Shown here: positions 11,305-21,243 of the stretch, in pieces
How positions within the stretch are numbered: position 1 is the first letter of the stretch
How the letters are laid out: every line of letters starts with the position of its first letter
Assembly: GCA_036873755.1 (NCBI GenBank)
Contig: JAVTVY010057047.1
Span: 124,001-188,000, forward strand
Direction of reading: 5' to 3'
DNA: 64,000 nt
Origin: Hanleya hanleyi
Lineage: Eukaryota; Mollusca; Polyplacophora; Lepidopleurida; Hanleyidae
Position numbers and translations under genes: made by a program
The notes under the pieces: model-generated
Told to the model about the DNA's origin: nothing
Databases searched by the model: none
What the model saw: only the letters and a program-made list of their open reading frames with translations

Positions 11305-12640
11305 AATTACAACACATATAAGGGAAGTGGGAAGAGTTGCCGACATACTGACTGCGTCATATGACTTCACAGAATAGTCTTCTGGAAAACCTATTCTAAA
11401 GTACATAACAAGAATCTAACGATTCGTGATATGTGTTGTATCTCAGGTACGCTTTTATTGTACCTGTTCATGTGGCAACATGGATGATATGACCACACGG
11501 CCCCTAGCACCGGCATAAGCGGTATTAGATACAAATCTAGAGAGCTATGATGGAAATGCTCTGACAACTCGTATACTGGTAACTGGTGAGCTGTTTCGCT
11601 GTGACAACTCGTACATTGGAGATTGGTGAGCTGTATCGTCGTCAGATATAAATGACGGCAATTAACACAAAAGACTAGTCTGTAAGGCCCGAGGTCCACC
11701 CAGCATCAACTCCCCACAAATGCCAACATATATCAAAGACCAAAAGGTCTGTACAGGGGGCGGGCCTCGGGGACGAAACGTCCACCAGCAGAATCTCGCC
11801 ATATACAGGTAAAAATTACAACCCATATAAGGGAAGTGAGAAGAGGTGCCGACATACTGACTGTGTCATATGACTTCACAGAATAGTCTTCTGGAAAACC
11901 TATTCTAAAGTACATACCAAGAATCTAACGATTCGTGATATGTGTTGTATCTCAGGTACGCTTTTATTGTACCTGTTCATGTGGCAACTTGGATGATATG
12001 ACCACACGGCCCCTAGCACCGGCATAAGCGGTATTAGATACAAATCTAGAGAGCTATGATGGAAATGCTCTGACAACTCGTATACTGGTAACTGGTGAGC
12101 TGTTTCGCTGTGACAACTCGTACATTGGAGATTGGAGAGCTGTATCGTCGTCAGACATAAATGACGGCAATTAATACAAAAGACTAGTCTGTAAGGCCCG
12201 ATGTCGACCCAGCATCAACTTCCCACAAATGCCAACATATATCAAAGACCAAAAGGTCTGTACAGGGGGCGAGCCTCGGGGACGAAACGTCCACCAGCAG
12301 AATCTCGCCATATACAGGTGAAAATTACAACACATATAAGGGAAGTGGGAAGAGGTGCCGACATACTGACTGCGTCATATGACTTCACAGAATAGTCTTC
12401 TGGAAAACCTATTCTAAAGTACATACTAAGAATCTAACGATTCTTGATATGTGTTGTATCTCAGGTACGCTTTTATTGTACCTGTTCATGTGGCAACATG
12501 GATGATATGACCACACGGCCCCTAGCACCGGCATAAGCGGTATTAGATACACATCTAGAGAGCTATGATGGAAATGCTCTGACAACTCGTATACTGGTAA
12601 CTGGTGAGCTGTTTCGCTGTGACAACTCGTACATTGGAGT
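11305..12640 (-). mobile_element. Head-to-tail array of an ORF-less Penelope derivative (mini-Naiad)
   Basis: Three units with starts at 11305, 11814 and 12323 (period 509 bp); the third is cut at about 12640. Read on the minus strand, each full unit is a leader of about 110 bp (containing the gattctgctggtgga block also found just upstream of the endonuclease ORF at 16885-16930) followed by a 400 bp 3' region ending TTGTAATT. The 3' region contains two direct repeats of about 42 bp (each with acgagttgtca), a ccggtgctaggggccgtg box and the hairpin CAGGTAC-aataaaagc-GTACCTG. It looks like a deletion derivative or satellite of a Naiad-type element, arranged in tandem as such elements often are. 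Confidence 0.75.
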
Positions 12641-13505
12641 CTGTCAATGAAATGCAACATTAAAAGGCTGATAGAAAACGATGCCGGCTTAAGAAGCCAT
12701 ATGATCCTACAGACAAATATACTGACTCCATATTTGTAAAAAAACATATTTCTAAAGAACATCACAAGTACCAAAAGTGATCCCTGTGATGGTTTGTATC
12801 CCAGTCACGCTTTCATTGTAGCCGTTCCTGTGGACATCATATCTGCCCTTCCTGCGCACACAAAGTTATAGTGTCTCGTGAATATTGAATGTGTATATCA
12901 TAATGTTCAGGAATGTATATTATCTGTAATGTTATCAGGATATGTTTCGTAATTTCGTGGGTTTGAACGTTTGAACAAAATGTGTCACCATAACGCGGCT
13001 GTAAGTTGACGTTGACAGCTGAGGGTTCAAGAATACAGGGGTATTCTTAATGGAATATATCGCATTTTTCTCATATCTGAATGGTGGTGGATCTGTTGGC
13101 GCCAGGGAAATACACCAGAGGATATACAAGAGAACAGACGTATCTGCAACTGTCACTGATAGCTTATTTTGTGATATGGATATGGAATAAAGCTGTTTTC
13201 TGAGAACTGACCTACATATTTGTTTAATTTCTACTCTTATATGTCTGAGCTCTAAAAGCAAATGAATGACTGTCCCAATTTTCTTCATTCCTTTGATGAA
13301 CGTTCGATGTAGTGGATAGCTGTCATACACGTCAAAGATCCCAAAGATATCCTAGTTCTTGTATTGCCATTTTCTCCATCAAATATTAAAATATGCACTA
13401 TTATTCCATTTCAGTTTTTCTGGATATTCTTACATTTACCATGTTTAGCCCATGTTGAGGCGTTTACTCCCTCAGACTTCTTCGATGCTCATCCTTTACG
13501 ATCAG
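12641..13505. other. Relic 3' module and repeat family X copy
   Basis: 12770-12870 resembles a minus-strand mini-Naiad/Penelope 3' module with a decayed hairpin near 12820 (cagtcacgctttcattgta). 13065-13290 is a family X copy with an AATAAA-containing segment. The rest, including the minus ORF 12935-13330, is unrecognised. Confidence 0.45.
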
Positions 13506-13925
13506 ATGAGTTATTTGTTTGAGCTGATCGGTCATCACAGCTCCCGAACTAGCGTATCTAATTTAGCTTAAGCCGGTGCTAGGGACCGTGTGAATACTTC
13601 ACATTCTTCACATGAACAGCTGTAATAAAAGCGCGGCTGAGATACTAAGGCTACATCCGAGAATCCACCGTATTCTCGGGTCTGAATGTGAGTTTCCGAG
13701 AAAGGCTTCCCTGTGGAGTCATATGGTTGCTTTTCAGTCACCAGATGTCATCAATTTTTCCCACCTCTTGCAAATCGCTCCAATGTATAGCCTTAGTATC
13801 TCAGCCGAGCTTTTATTGCTGATGTTCATCTGGAGACGATGAAGTATCCACACGGCTCGCTAATTAGGCACGCTAGCTCGGGAGGTGTGATGGTAGATCA
13901 GCTCAAATAAATAACTCATTTGAAG
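13506..13925. repeat. Tail-to-tail pair of Penelope-type 3' hairpin modules
   Basis: The left arm (about 13506-13655) and the reverse complement of the right arm (about 13785-13925) align through gagttatttRtttgagctgatc, the ccgtgtgRatacttca box and ctgagatactaaggct. Each arm carries the hairpin module: 13617-13639 on the plus strand (CAGCTGT, loop AATAAAAGC, GCGGCTG) and its partner on the minus strand near 13804-13826. The spacer of about 130 bp has no recognised content. Confidence 0.7.
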
Positions 13926-14689
13926 TTAATAAATGACTATATTTTTTTTATAACCGTATACTCAATTTAGGACGGAAAGGTACCATTAGAATCCAGAAAA
14001 GCTGTTATATCATGCAGGTCTTGCACTGGGGACGTTGAGGTACATCAAAATTCATAGCACATCACAAAATACAAGATATAGAAATATATAGAATGCGGAT
14101 GAGGTGGCACCTATAAGTGTGTTGTTGTACACTCTGTTTCAAACCCGACAACTTACACGTAGCTGTTGATATATACAGAGCTGTTAATGGTAAATAAGCA
14201 TGTTTTTGAAGTATTATTGAATCTGCAATAAAAGTCGTCTATGTATTCCAAGTGAAACATTGTCATCTATAACTGGTGGGCAGTGGCACTGCAAACGAGT
14301 ACGGCTGTTAGTTTGGGCTGTGTGATCTTGACATAAATCTTTGCCGATATCCGCGTAGATTATACAACACAATTAATCCATTATATCTTCAGAATGGGCC
14401 AGCATAGATCAGACGGTATGAACAGCGCCACCATTGAGAGGGTTCATGGGTTCGAATTTTGCTATGGCTAACTTTGTTCTCTCTCCTTCAAATTCCTCTT
14501 TCCTATACAAATTCATTCAATGTCGATTTCCTTCAAAATTTTCATTTCTATATCAAACCATTGTGTTTATGCAGATAAAGTGTAGTGCTTGTTACCAAGA
14601 CTAATCCTCAGTCCATTGAGAGAAGTAATCAAAGAGACAGCTCTAAATTGAGGGGTCTTTCTATCAATTATGATTCTGCGATAGAAAGA
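13926..14689. other. No gene recognised
   Basis: No persuasive ORF or repeat; ends at the 3' terminus of a minus-strand Penelope copy. Confidence 0.5.
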
Positions 14690-16135
14690 ATTACAAGCGT
14701 CTGGTCCGTCATTCATAATTCAGCCGTCGTCCATTAGAGAATATCCGCGTCCATTATCCAAAAACCTATTCCATATTCCATGTAACAGTATTAGCACCAA
14801 ATTCAAAAAGACAATCATAATATATTTAAACATAGGCTTGTTTCCTGCAAGAGAGAAGCGATCAACAGTTTTCAATGATGCCGGCAAGACATCATGATAT
14901 TCCAAAAAACTCAAATCCGTATCGCTGATCAGTATTCTTAGTCCATAATATTCGTTGTAAATTGGTCATCTAAAGAATGATGTATCTCAGTCACGCTTTG
15001 ATTGTGACTGTTAATATGAGTACCATGAGGATCTTGAAGTACATGGGTTCATACGGCCCCTAGCCCCGGGTTAAGCGGAATTAGACACAAGTTACGAAAC
15101 GTAGCGCCATAGATCTTGCACGCTACGTTCGTATTTTGCTATCAGCAAGCGATATGTATCGCCAAATTTGAGAAACTTTGAGTGGAGGCGCTTGGTGGTG
15201 TAGCACTGTTTTATAAGTTTCTGCAACAATGTTTTGTGACGTTGATTAAAATCGTCACATTTAACACAGGATATAGCAAATGCTACTAGGCGTGATATGT
15301 ATACGCCATATGCAGGTCCCACTGGAATATTACTATACAGAATGGGATAGTTTACGATGTCGACATTGTAATCATCTGTTTTGTCATACAATCGACGAGA
15401 GAGAAGCCCCGCTTCATTTTGATAGAGATATAGGTCTAAATACGATGTGCCTGTAGGGTTATCTGTAGTTTCCTTCAAATCCAGTGAAGGTGGATATATA
15501 TCCTTCACTGCGTCATTTATATAGCGATTATCCACAGCGAGAAGATCGTCTGTATAGCGTTTGGTGAATGAGAAGGAATGGGCTTTGAATGGATCGGTTT
15601 TTGAAAGCGCCTGCATATAGTCATATTCATAAGAGAACGGATACAGGTCAGCCAACAGGGGTGCACAATTAGTACCCATTGGAATACCTATATGCTGCTG
15701 ATATATTGTGTTGCCAAATTTCACATAGATATTTTTAATGAGAAATTCAAGCAACTCTATAAACAAAGAAACATCCCATGAATGATATCTCTTGTATGTA
15801 GTAGAGCTAAAGAATGCTTTATGACTTCCGACATTAATATATCTACGATCAGTTTTCTTGAACACAGATACTATTAATGAACTTAGGCGGACAATAAGGT
15901 CCTGATGAGGGATTGTGGTATAGAGAGTCGAGAAATCCCAAGTGGATACATGTCTATACGGTATGTGACCTTTAGCATCAAGTTCTTCCGTAAGATATTT
16001 TGAGTTTTTCAATATCCACATACATGCAACGCCAGAGTTTTTAGAAATAGTGGCGCAATACCTTTCCCAAAATGCTTTTACCTCCTGAAGGGCCCTCGTC
16101 AACAGGGTTGAAAGAAGCTTGGTGGTGCAGCTTCT
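14690..16135 (-). mobile_element. 5'-truncated Naiad-type Penelope element, minus strand
   Basis: Runs from within the RT fingers (16135) to a 3' end at about 14690 with the terminal sequence gacgcttgtaatt seen in most copies. It includes the RT ORF, then the box ccggggctaggggccgt, the hairpin near 14988-15010 (stem GTCAC/GTGAC), and the 3' tail of about 270 bp. It lies head-to-head with the plus-strand copies starting at 16203, separated only by a 67 bp mini-Naiad fragment. Confidence 0.85.
15092..16135 (-). CDS. Penelope-type reverse transcriptase, N-terminally truncated but open
   Basis: About 350 codons without interruption. Motifs in order: SCTTKLLSTLLTRAL (end of fingers), STWDFSTLYTTIPHQDL with the motif A aspartate, GIPMGTNCAPLLADLYPF (motif B), RYTDDLLAVDN (motif C, YTDD), LDLYLYQNE and LLSRRLYDK (motifs D/E), and a thumb with VGPAYGVYISRLVAF and RHKTLLQKL. 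The palm catalytic residues look intact. The 5' part of the ORF (endonuclease, CxC linker, first RT motifs) is absent, so it cannot encode a complete enzyme. The frame runs on to a TTG near 16147, but its first codons lie in the adjoining fragment. This is the best preserved RT palm in the window. Confidence 0.9.
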   Translation of the reverse strand, partial: RSCTTKLLSTLLTRALQEVKAFWERYCATISKNSGVACMWILKNSKYLTEELDAKGHIPYRHVSTWDFSTLYTTIPHQDLIVRLSSLIVSVFKKTDRRYINVGSHKAFFSSTTYKRYHSWDVSLFIELLEFLIKNIYVKFGNTIYQQHIGIPMGTNCAPLLADLYPFSYEYDYMQALSKTDPFKAHSFSFTKRYTDDLLAVDNRYINDAVKDIYPPSLDLKETTDNPTGTSYLDLYLYQNEAGLLSRRLYDKTDDYNVDIVNYPILYSNIPVGPAYGVYISRLVAFAISCVKCDDFNQRHKTLLQKLIKQCYTTKRLHSKFLKFGDTYRLLIAKYERSVQDLWRYVS

Positions 16136-16202
16136 ATTACAACACATATTAGGGAAGTGGGAAGAGGTGCCGACATACTGACTGCGTCACATGACTTCAC
16201 AG
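16136..16202 (-). mobile_element. 67 bp mini-Naiad 3' terminal fragment
   Basis: Matches the outer end of the array units at 11305, 11814 and 12323 (attacaacacatat, gaagaggtgccgacat, tgacttcacagaat) and forms the junction between inverted Penelope copies. Confidence 0.8.
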
Positions 16203-16874
16203 AATTTCGACATCGTAAACTATCCCTTTCTGGATAGTAATATTCCAGTGGGACCTGCATATGGCGTATACATATCTCGCTTAGTAGCATTTGCTAGATC
16301 CTGTGTTAAATGTGATGATTTTAATCAACGTCACAAAACATTGTTGCAGAAACTTATAAAACAGGCTATTCCACCAAGCGCCTCCACTCAAAGTTTCTCA
16401 AATTTGGCGATACATATCGCATGCTGATAGCAAAATACGAACGTAGCGTGCAAGATCTGTGGGGCTACGTTTCGTAACTTGTGTCTAATTCCGCTTAACC
16501 CGGGGCTAGGGGCCATATGAGCCCATGTACTTCAAGATCCTCATGGTACTCATATGACCAGTCACAATCAAAGCGTGACTGAGGTACATCATTTTTAGAT
16601 GACGACTCTATAACGAATATTATGGATTAAGAATACTGATCAGCGATACGGATTTGATATTTTGGAACATCATGATGTCTTGCCGGCATCATTGAAAACT
16701 GTTGACCGCTTCTCTCTTGCAGGAAACAAGCCTATGTTTATGTATACTTTTTGTCTTTTTGAATTTGGTGCTAATACTGTTATATGGAAATGGAATAGGT
16801 CTTTGGATTATGGACGCGGATATTCTCTATTGGACGACGGCTGGATTATGAATGACGGACTAGACGCTTGTAAT
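16203..16874 (+). mobile_element. 5'-truncated Penelope copy (RT thumb plus 3' UTR)
   Basis: Starts in the segment encoding DIVNYPFLDSNIPVG, continues through the thumb with a frameshift near 16365, the hairpin 16559-16581 and the 3' tail, and ends gacgcttgtaatt at about 16874. It is followed directly by the leader of the next copy, giving a head-to-tail junction of the kind seen in Penelope insertions (pseudo-LTR arrangement). Confidence 0.85.
16559..16581 (+). other. Conserved 3' hairpin, GTCAC-type stem
   Basis: CAGTCAC, loop AATCAAAGC, GTGACTG: 7 perfect base pairs and a 9 nt loop. Located downstream of the RT stop codon, between a ccggggctaggggcc box and the long 3' tail. An identical copy is at 46323-46345. 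Confidence 0.85.
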
Positions 16875-16905
16875 TTTAACCTGTGTATGCCTGGATTCTG
16901 CTGGT

Positions 16906-16918
16906 GGACAAGTTGTCC
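16906..16918 (+). other. Leader hairpin with compensatory change
   Basis: GGACA-AGT-TGTCC, a 5 bp stem in the leader upstream of the endonuclease ORF. In the mini-Naiad array the equivalent (11771-11783 and 12280-12292) is GGACG/CGTCC, so the fifth pair changes from A:T to G:C while pairing is kept. Confidence 0.6.
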
Positions 16919-16975
16919 CCGAGGCCGGGCCCCTGCACACCCAACAAACATAATGAGCACAACTAAAAGAAAAAT

Positions 16976-17764
16976 ATGAAGACAGACCCGAGGAACCTTA
17001 GTGCAGGTTTCTCGGCCGAGTCTCTAATAGTTCGAAATGCACTAAGACCTTTTTCAATCCAAATGACAGATATATTTCTGACAGCAAAGCAAGGCCACGA
17101 CATCAAACCTTGTAATATTGCGCTTGATGATTGTTTAGCACCGAATTCTACATGTAATAATTTCAAAATTTCTAAGTGTGGACATCGTGGATGTCTCACG
17201 TGTCCACTCTTTAATGCTTCAGCTTCATTTAGTTCCGCGTTAACTGGTAACTCATATTCTGTTAACTCGTATGTTGATCTTAGTTGTTCTACTACAAACT
17301 GTATTTACTTAGTTTCCTGTAAGAAGTGTGGTCAACAGTATGTTGGCAAGACCACCCAAAGACTCCATCTTAGGGTGAACGGTCGCAGAAAATCCGTTAG
17401 GAAAAAGCAATTGCTTATAGGTAGGCATTTTTCTGGACCCGACCATGGCTGGGATAACTTTAGTATTCAGATCATAGACGTCGTCTATCCATCTACTAAG
17501 GATTCCCCCTTTGGATTTGAGAGAAAAATCTGAGAGCGGGAATTATTCTGGATGCTAGAACTTGGGTCAGTGTTTCCGTTTGGTTTAAATGAAGTAATGT
17601 CAGTGGGTTTCAGCCAATACCACAAACCGCCGTTCAAATATATCCAACATTGCCCAACTGGCGCAACCCCATCGCGAGAACAACGCATACATGGTTGGCG
17701 AAGAGAGTTTATGGTTGATGATTCACGATCATATCACTTTAAATTACTTAGTGGGTTTAACTAA
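16976..17764 (+). pseudogene. Naiad-type GIY-YIG endonuclease domain
   Basis: The frame opens at ATG 16976, just after an in-frame TAA. A cysteine-rich knuckle KCGHRGCLTC is followed by NCIYLVSCKKCGQQYVGKTT, the GIY-YIG core, then a basic helix (RLHLRVNGRRKS), GRHFSGPDH with the two histidines expected of a CCHH-type Penelope endonuclease, and ERELFWMLELGSVFPFGLNE, which holds the probable metal-binding glutamate. The domain would nick target DNA to prime reverse transcription. An in-frame TGA (17531-17533) interrupts just before that glutamate, while the reading frame and similarity continue to a TAA at 17762. The TGA is most simply a CGA to TGA decay; selenocysteine is a remote alternative considered in the findings. 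Confidence 0.85.
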
Positions 17765-19555
17765 CACACCCAATAGTATACATAGCTTACGTACAGTTCT
17801 GTAGGCGTTACCTCTGAGAACTTTAAATCAAATAGCCAGAGATATACAACAATCTGCGTCTTCAGGAAATATAATACCACCAAAAATCAATAAAGTATGT
17901 CAAGATATAACGTATTTTCGGTTGTATCGTCCAGTGAACATAATCGAAACATCTCAAGATCGGCTTTTCTTGAAACTCAACTACTTAGATAAAAGACTGG
18001 ACATCATTAATTTACCTCGAATCCTGAATGATCCAGAGGTACGCAACGCTGTACCAAACTATTTCAAGTTCACAGAACCTCCTTGCATTTCATATAAGTA
18101 TACCAAATCTATAGCCACCAAAATATTCAATTACTCCAATGCTGTCAAGGAGTTTGACTGGAACTTATACACGTCAGGAAGCTATAGTTGTGATTGTGAA
18201 TTGTCGAACTTTATCTATACACCATGCAAACATATTGTGACTGGTGACCTTGATGTGGTGAGTGATATGGATCTGAAATTACTCCTGATGAAAGGACCTA
18301 AATATAGAGAGCCAAGAAGAATAAATCTGCAGGCCGACCAGAAGATAGTCCTGTCTGCATTGGAACAGTACGTTATTGATTGGTCTAAGCGAGAAAAAGT
18401 TGAACCTACAGTACTCGCTGATTGGCTGGACTTCACCAAGAGCAAGGTCGTTGAAACAATCCGCCATATTGACAGAAGTACTCTTCCCCAAGCAAAACAA
18501 GTTCTGAGAAACCTCAATTCGCAAGAAGTTCTAGCAAATCTCCAGAGTAAATTCTTCATAGTCCCAGCAGACAAAGCTCCGAATAATATAATATTCATAT
18601 GTAAATATTACTATTACCAGGTGCTGGTTAAAGAATTGAGTGTAGACATATCTTTACATCAAATACGTCTACTTACTCCCAACACATTTACTCTGGAAGA
18701 TTTATTTAACAATCACAAAACGTTTCTCAGGGAAAGAGGTATTTGTCTTCCAACCAATCATAACGACATACCAAAACTATACTGGACTCCCAAAATGCAT
18801 AAATCACCATACAAAGCTAGATTCATAGCTGGTTCTAGAAGCTGCACCACCAAGCTTCTTTCAACCCTATTGACGAGGGCCTTCAGGAGGTAAAAGCATT
18901 TTGGGAAAGGTATTGCGCCACTATTTCTAAGAACTCTGGCGTTGAATGTATGTGGATATTGAAAAACTCAAAATGTCTTACGGAAGAACTTGATGCTAAC
19001 GGTCACATACCGTACAGACATGTATCCACATGGGATTTCTCGATTCTCTATACTACAATCCCTAATCGGGACCTTATTGACCGTCTAAGTTCATTAATAA
19101 TATCTGTGTTCAAGAAAACTGATCGTAGATGTATTAATGTCGGAAGCCATAAAGCATTCTTTAGCTCTACTACATACAAGAGATATCATTCATGGGATGT
19201 TTCTTTGTTTATAGAGTTGCTTGAATTTCTCATTAAAAATATTTATGTGAAATTTGGGAACACAATATATCAACAGCATATAGGTATTCCAATGGATACT
19301 AATTGTGCTCTTATGAATATGACTATATGCAGGCGCTTTCAAAAACCGATCCATTCAAAGCCCGTTCCTTCTCATTCACCAAACGCTATGTAGACGATCT
19401 TCTCGCTGTGGATAATCGCTATATAAATGACGCAGTGAAGGATATATATCCACCTTCACTGGATTTGAAGGAAACTACAGACAGCCCTACAGGCACATCA
19501 TATTTAGATCTATATCTCTATAAAAATGAAGCGGGCATTCTTTCTCGTCGATGCT

Positions 19556-19952
19556 GGGTCGACATCGGGCCTTACAGACTAGTCTTTTGTGTTAATTTCC
19601 GTCACTTACATCTGACGACGATACAGCTCACCAATCTCCAATGTACGAGTTGTCACAGCGAAACAGCTCACCAATTACCAGTATACGAGTTGTCAGAGAA
19701 TTTCCATCATAGCTCTCTAGATGTGTATCTAATACCGCTTATGCCGGTGCTAGGGGCCGTGTGGTCATATCATCCATGTTGCCACATGAACAGGTACAAT
19801 AAAAGCGTACCTGAGATACAACACATATCAGGAATCGTTAGATTCTTGGTATGTGCTTTAGAATAGGTTTACCAGAAGACTATTCTGTGAAGTCATATGA
19901 CGCAGTCAGTATGTCGGCACCTCTTCCCACATCCCTTATATGTGTTGTAATT
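19556..19952 (+). mobile_element. Mini-Naiad 3' region inserted within the RT gene
   Basis: Begins tgctgggtcgacatcgggcc and ends ttatatgtgttgtaatt. The RT sequence that should be contiguous (LSRR, then YDKRDDYN) flanks it. It contains two 42 bp direct repeats (acagctcaccaat ... acgagttgtca), the ccggtgctaggggccgtg box, and the hairpin 19791-19813. Confidence 0.85.
19791..19813 (+). other. Conserved 3' hairpin, GGTAC-type stem
   Basis: CAGGTAC, loop AATAAAAGC, GTACCTG: 7 perfect pairs. Compared with the Penelope copies (GTCAC/GTGAC) stem pairs differ on both sides while the flanks atgaa and agata and most of the loop are kept. Confidence 0.85.
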
Positions 19953-20646
19953 ATGACGAAAGAGATGATTACAATTTCGACATCGTAAACTATCCCTTTC
20001 TGGACAGTAATATTCCAGTGGGACCTGCATATGGCGTATACATATCTCGCTTAGTAGCATTTGCTAGATCGTGTGTTAAATGTGACGATTTTAATCAACG
20101 TCACAAAACATTGTTACAGAAACTTATAAAACAGGGCTATTCCACCAAACGCCTCCACTCAAAGTTTCTCAAATTTGGCGATACATATCGCATGCTGATA
20201 AAAAAATACGAACGTAGCGTACAAGATCTATGGCGCTACGTTTCGTAACTTGTGTCTCATTCCGCTTAATCCGGGGCTAGGGGCCGTATGAACCCATGTA
20301 CTTCAAGATCCTCATGGCACTCATATGAACAGACATAATCAAAGCGTGGCTGAGATACATCATTCTTTAGAGACGACTTTACAACGAATTATGGATTAAG
20401 AATACTGATCAGCGATACGGATTTGATATTTTTGGAACATCATGATGTCTTGCCGGCATCATTGAAAACTGTTGACGCTTCTCTCTTGCAGGAAACAAGC
20501 CTATGTTTATGTATACTATGATTGTCTTTTTGAATTTGGTGCTAATACTGTTATATGGAATATGGAATAGGTCTTTGGATTATGGACGCGGATATTCTCT
20601 AATGGACGACGGCTGAATTATGGATGACGGACTAGACGCTTGTAAT

Positions 20647-20880
20647 TGTGTCACCTCAAAGCCCCATACATATCCTCCGCTACTCGGCGAATTCCTGGCT
20701 GTAGCGTCAACACAATGATTACCTCTTCTACCAAAGCGTCGGTATTGTATCACATCAAAGCCCCATACGTATCCTCTGCTACTCGGCGAATTCCTGGCTG
20801 TATCGTCAACACAATGATTACCTCTTCTACCAAAGCGTCGGTATTGTGTCACATCAAAGCCCCATTGCATGAAGAGCGAT
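20647..20880 (+). repeat. 99 bp minisatellite, 2.3 copies
   Basis: Copies begin at 20647, 20746 and 20845 (tgtRtcacMtcaaagccccat) with few differences. It adjoins the 3' end of the Penelope element at 20646 and a SINE starting about 20884. Confidence 0.9.
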
Positions 20881-20883
20881 ATC

Positions 20884-21243
20884 TGTGACCGCTCGGTTAG
20901 AGCGTCGGCCTCGTGCGGTAGGTACTGGGTTCAATCCCAGGTCGGGTCATACCAAAGACTTGAAAAATGGAACTTGTTGCGCTCAGCATTAAGAGGATAG
21001 AACAAGGACTGGTTCGCTCGGTGTCAGTATAATGTGCCTGACTGTGGTGTCATGTCTGCCCTACGGCATTATATTTCAGTGGGACAGCACTATAAAATGG
21101 CAGCATTAGATCTGCTCTGTTACAAATATGTACCCCCACCTTCCCCTACCTTCCCTTCTCCGTCGTGATATAGCTGAAAAAATGTTGAAAGCGACGTTAA
21201 CCCCTATTCACTCACTCACTCACTCACTTACTCACTCACTCGA
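20884..21243 (+). mobile_element. tRNA-derived SINE with LINE-like 3' end and (TCAC)n tail
   Basis: The head resembles a tRNA: an A-box-like gctcggttagagcg and a B box ggttcaatccc, the internal RNA polymerase III promoter. A body of about 230 bp follows (cagtataatgtgcctgactg and ttcagtgggacagcactata are typical of molluscan SINEs as I remember them). The 3' segment gatatagctgaaaaaatg ... gcgacgttaaccc parallels the tail of the LINE family here and is followed by (TCAC)n. Target duplications not identified. Confidence 0.8.

Larger units (their letters stand above)
17765..20248 (+). pseudogene. Naiad-type CxC linker and reverse transcriptase, broken
   Basis: The RT frame is open from 17805, after a TAG at 17802, to 18893. 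It contains the linker GSYSCDCELSNFIYTPCKH (CxC motif), a long insert-bearing fingers region, FFIVPADKAPNN (RT1) and KLYWTPKMHKSPYKARF (RT2/2a). A one-base loss near 18885 shifts frame; the next frame (18950-19393) carries motif A (STWDFSILYTTI) and a mutated motif B (GIPMDTNCA). A deletion of about 28 bp near 19306 removes the end of motif B; the following frame carries motif C (RYVDDLLAVDN). The ORF is then split by 397 bp of mini-Naiad and resumes at 19953 with the thumb, ending in TAA after WRYVS. It is plainly a pseudogene, but all RT landmarks can be placed. Confidence 0.88.
16875..20646 (+). mobile_element. Near full-length Naiad-type Penelope element (GIY-YIG then CxC then RT), disrupted
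   Basis: Order on the plus strand: leader (16875-16975) with a small hairpin at 16906-16918, GIY-YIG endonuclease (from 16976), CxC linker (near 18180), RT (to 20248), 3' UTR with hairpin, and terminus gacgcttgtaatt at about 20646. An N-terminal endonuclease joined through a CxC motif to the RT is the permuted layout described for the Naiad/Chlamys group, unlike canonical Penelope elements whose endonuclease is C-terminal. Disruptions: in-frame TGA at 17531, frameshift near 17755, TAG at 17802, frameshift near 18885, deletion near 19306, and a mini-Naiad insertion at 19556-19952. Its 3' end abuts a minisatellite. Confidence 0.9.

Noticed and set aside
11305..12640. CRISPR array
   Set aside because: The repeats are 509 bp units with matching content, with no short repeat/unique spacer pattern; the DNA is plainly eukaryotic.
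16662..16979. Host membrane protein gene
   Set aside because: The frame is the 3' tail of a Penelope element running into the leader of the next copy; identical frames occur at the ends of many copies.
20884..20950. A second tRNA gene
   Set aside because: Same reasoning: the A/B boxes belong to a SINE head with a long body and (TCAC)n tail.
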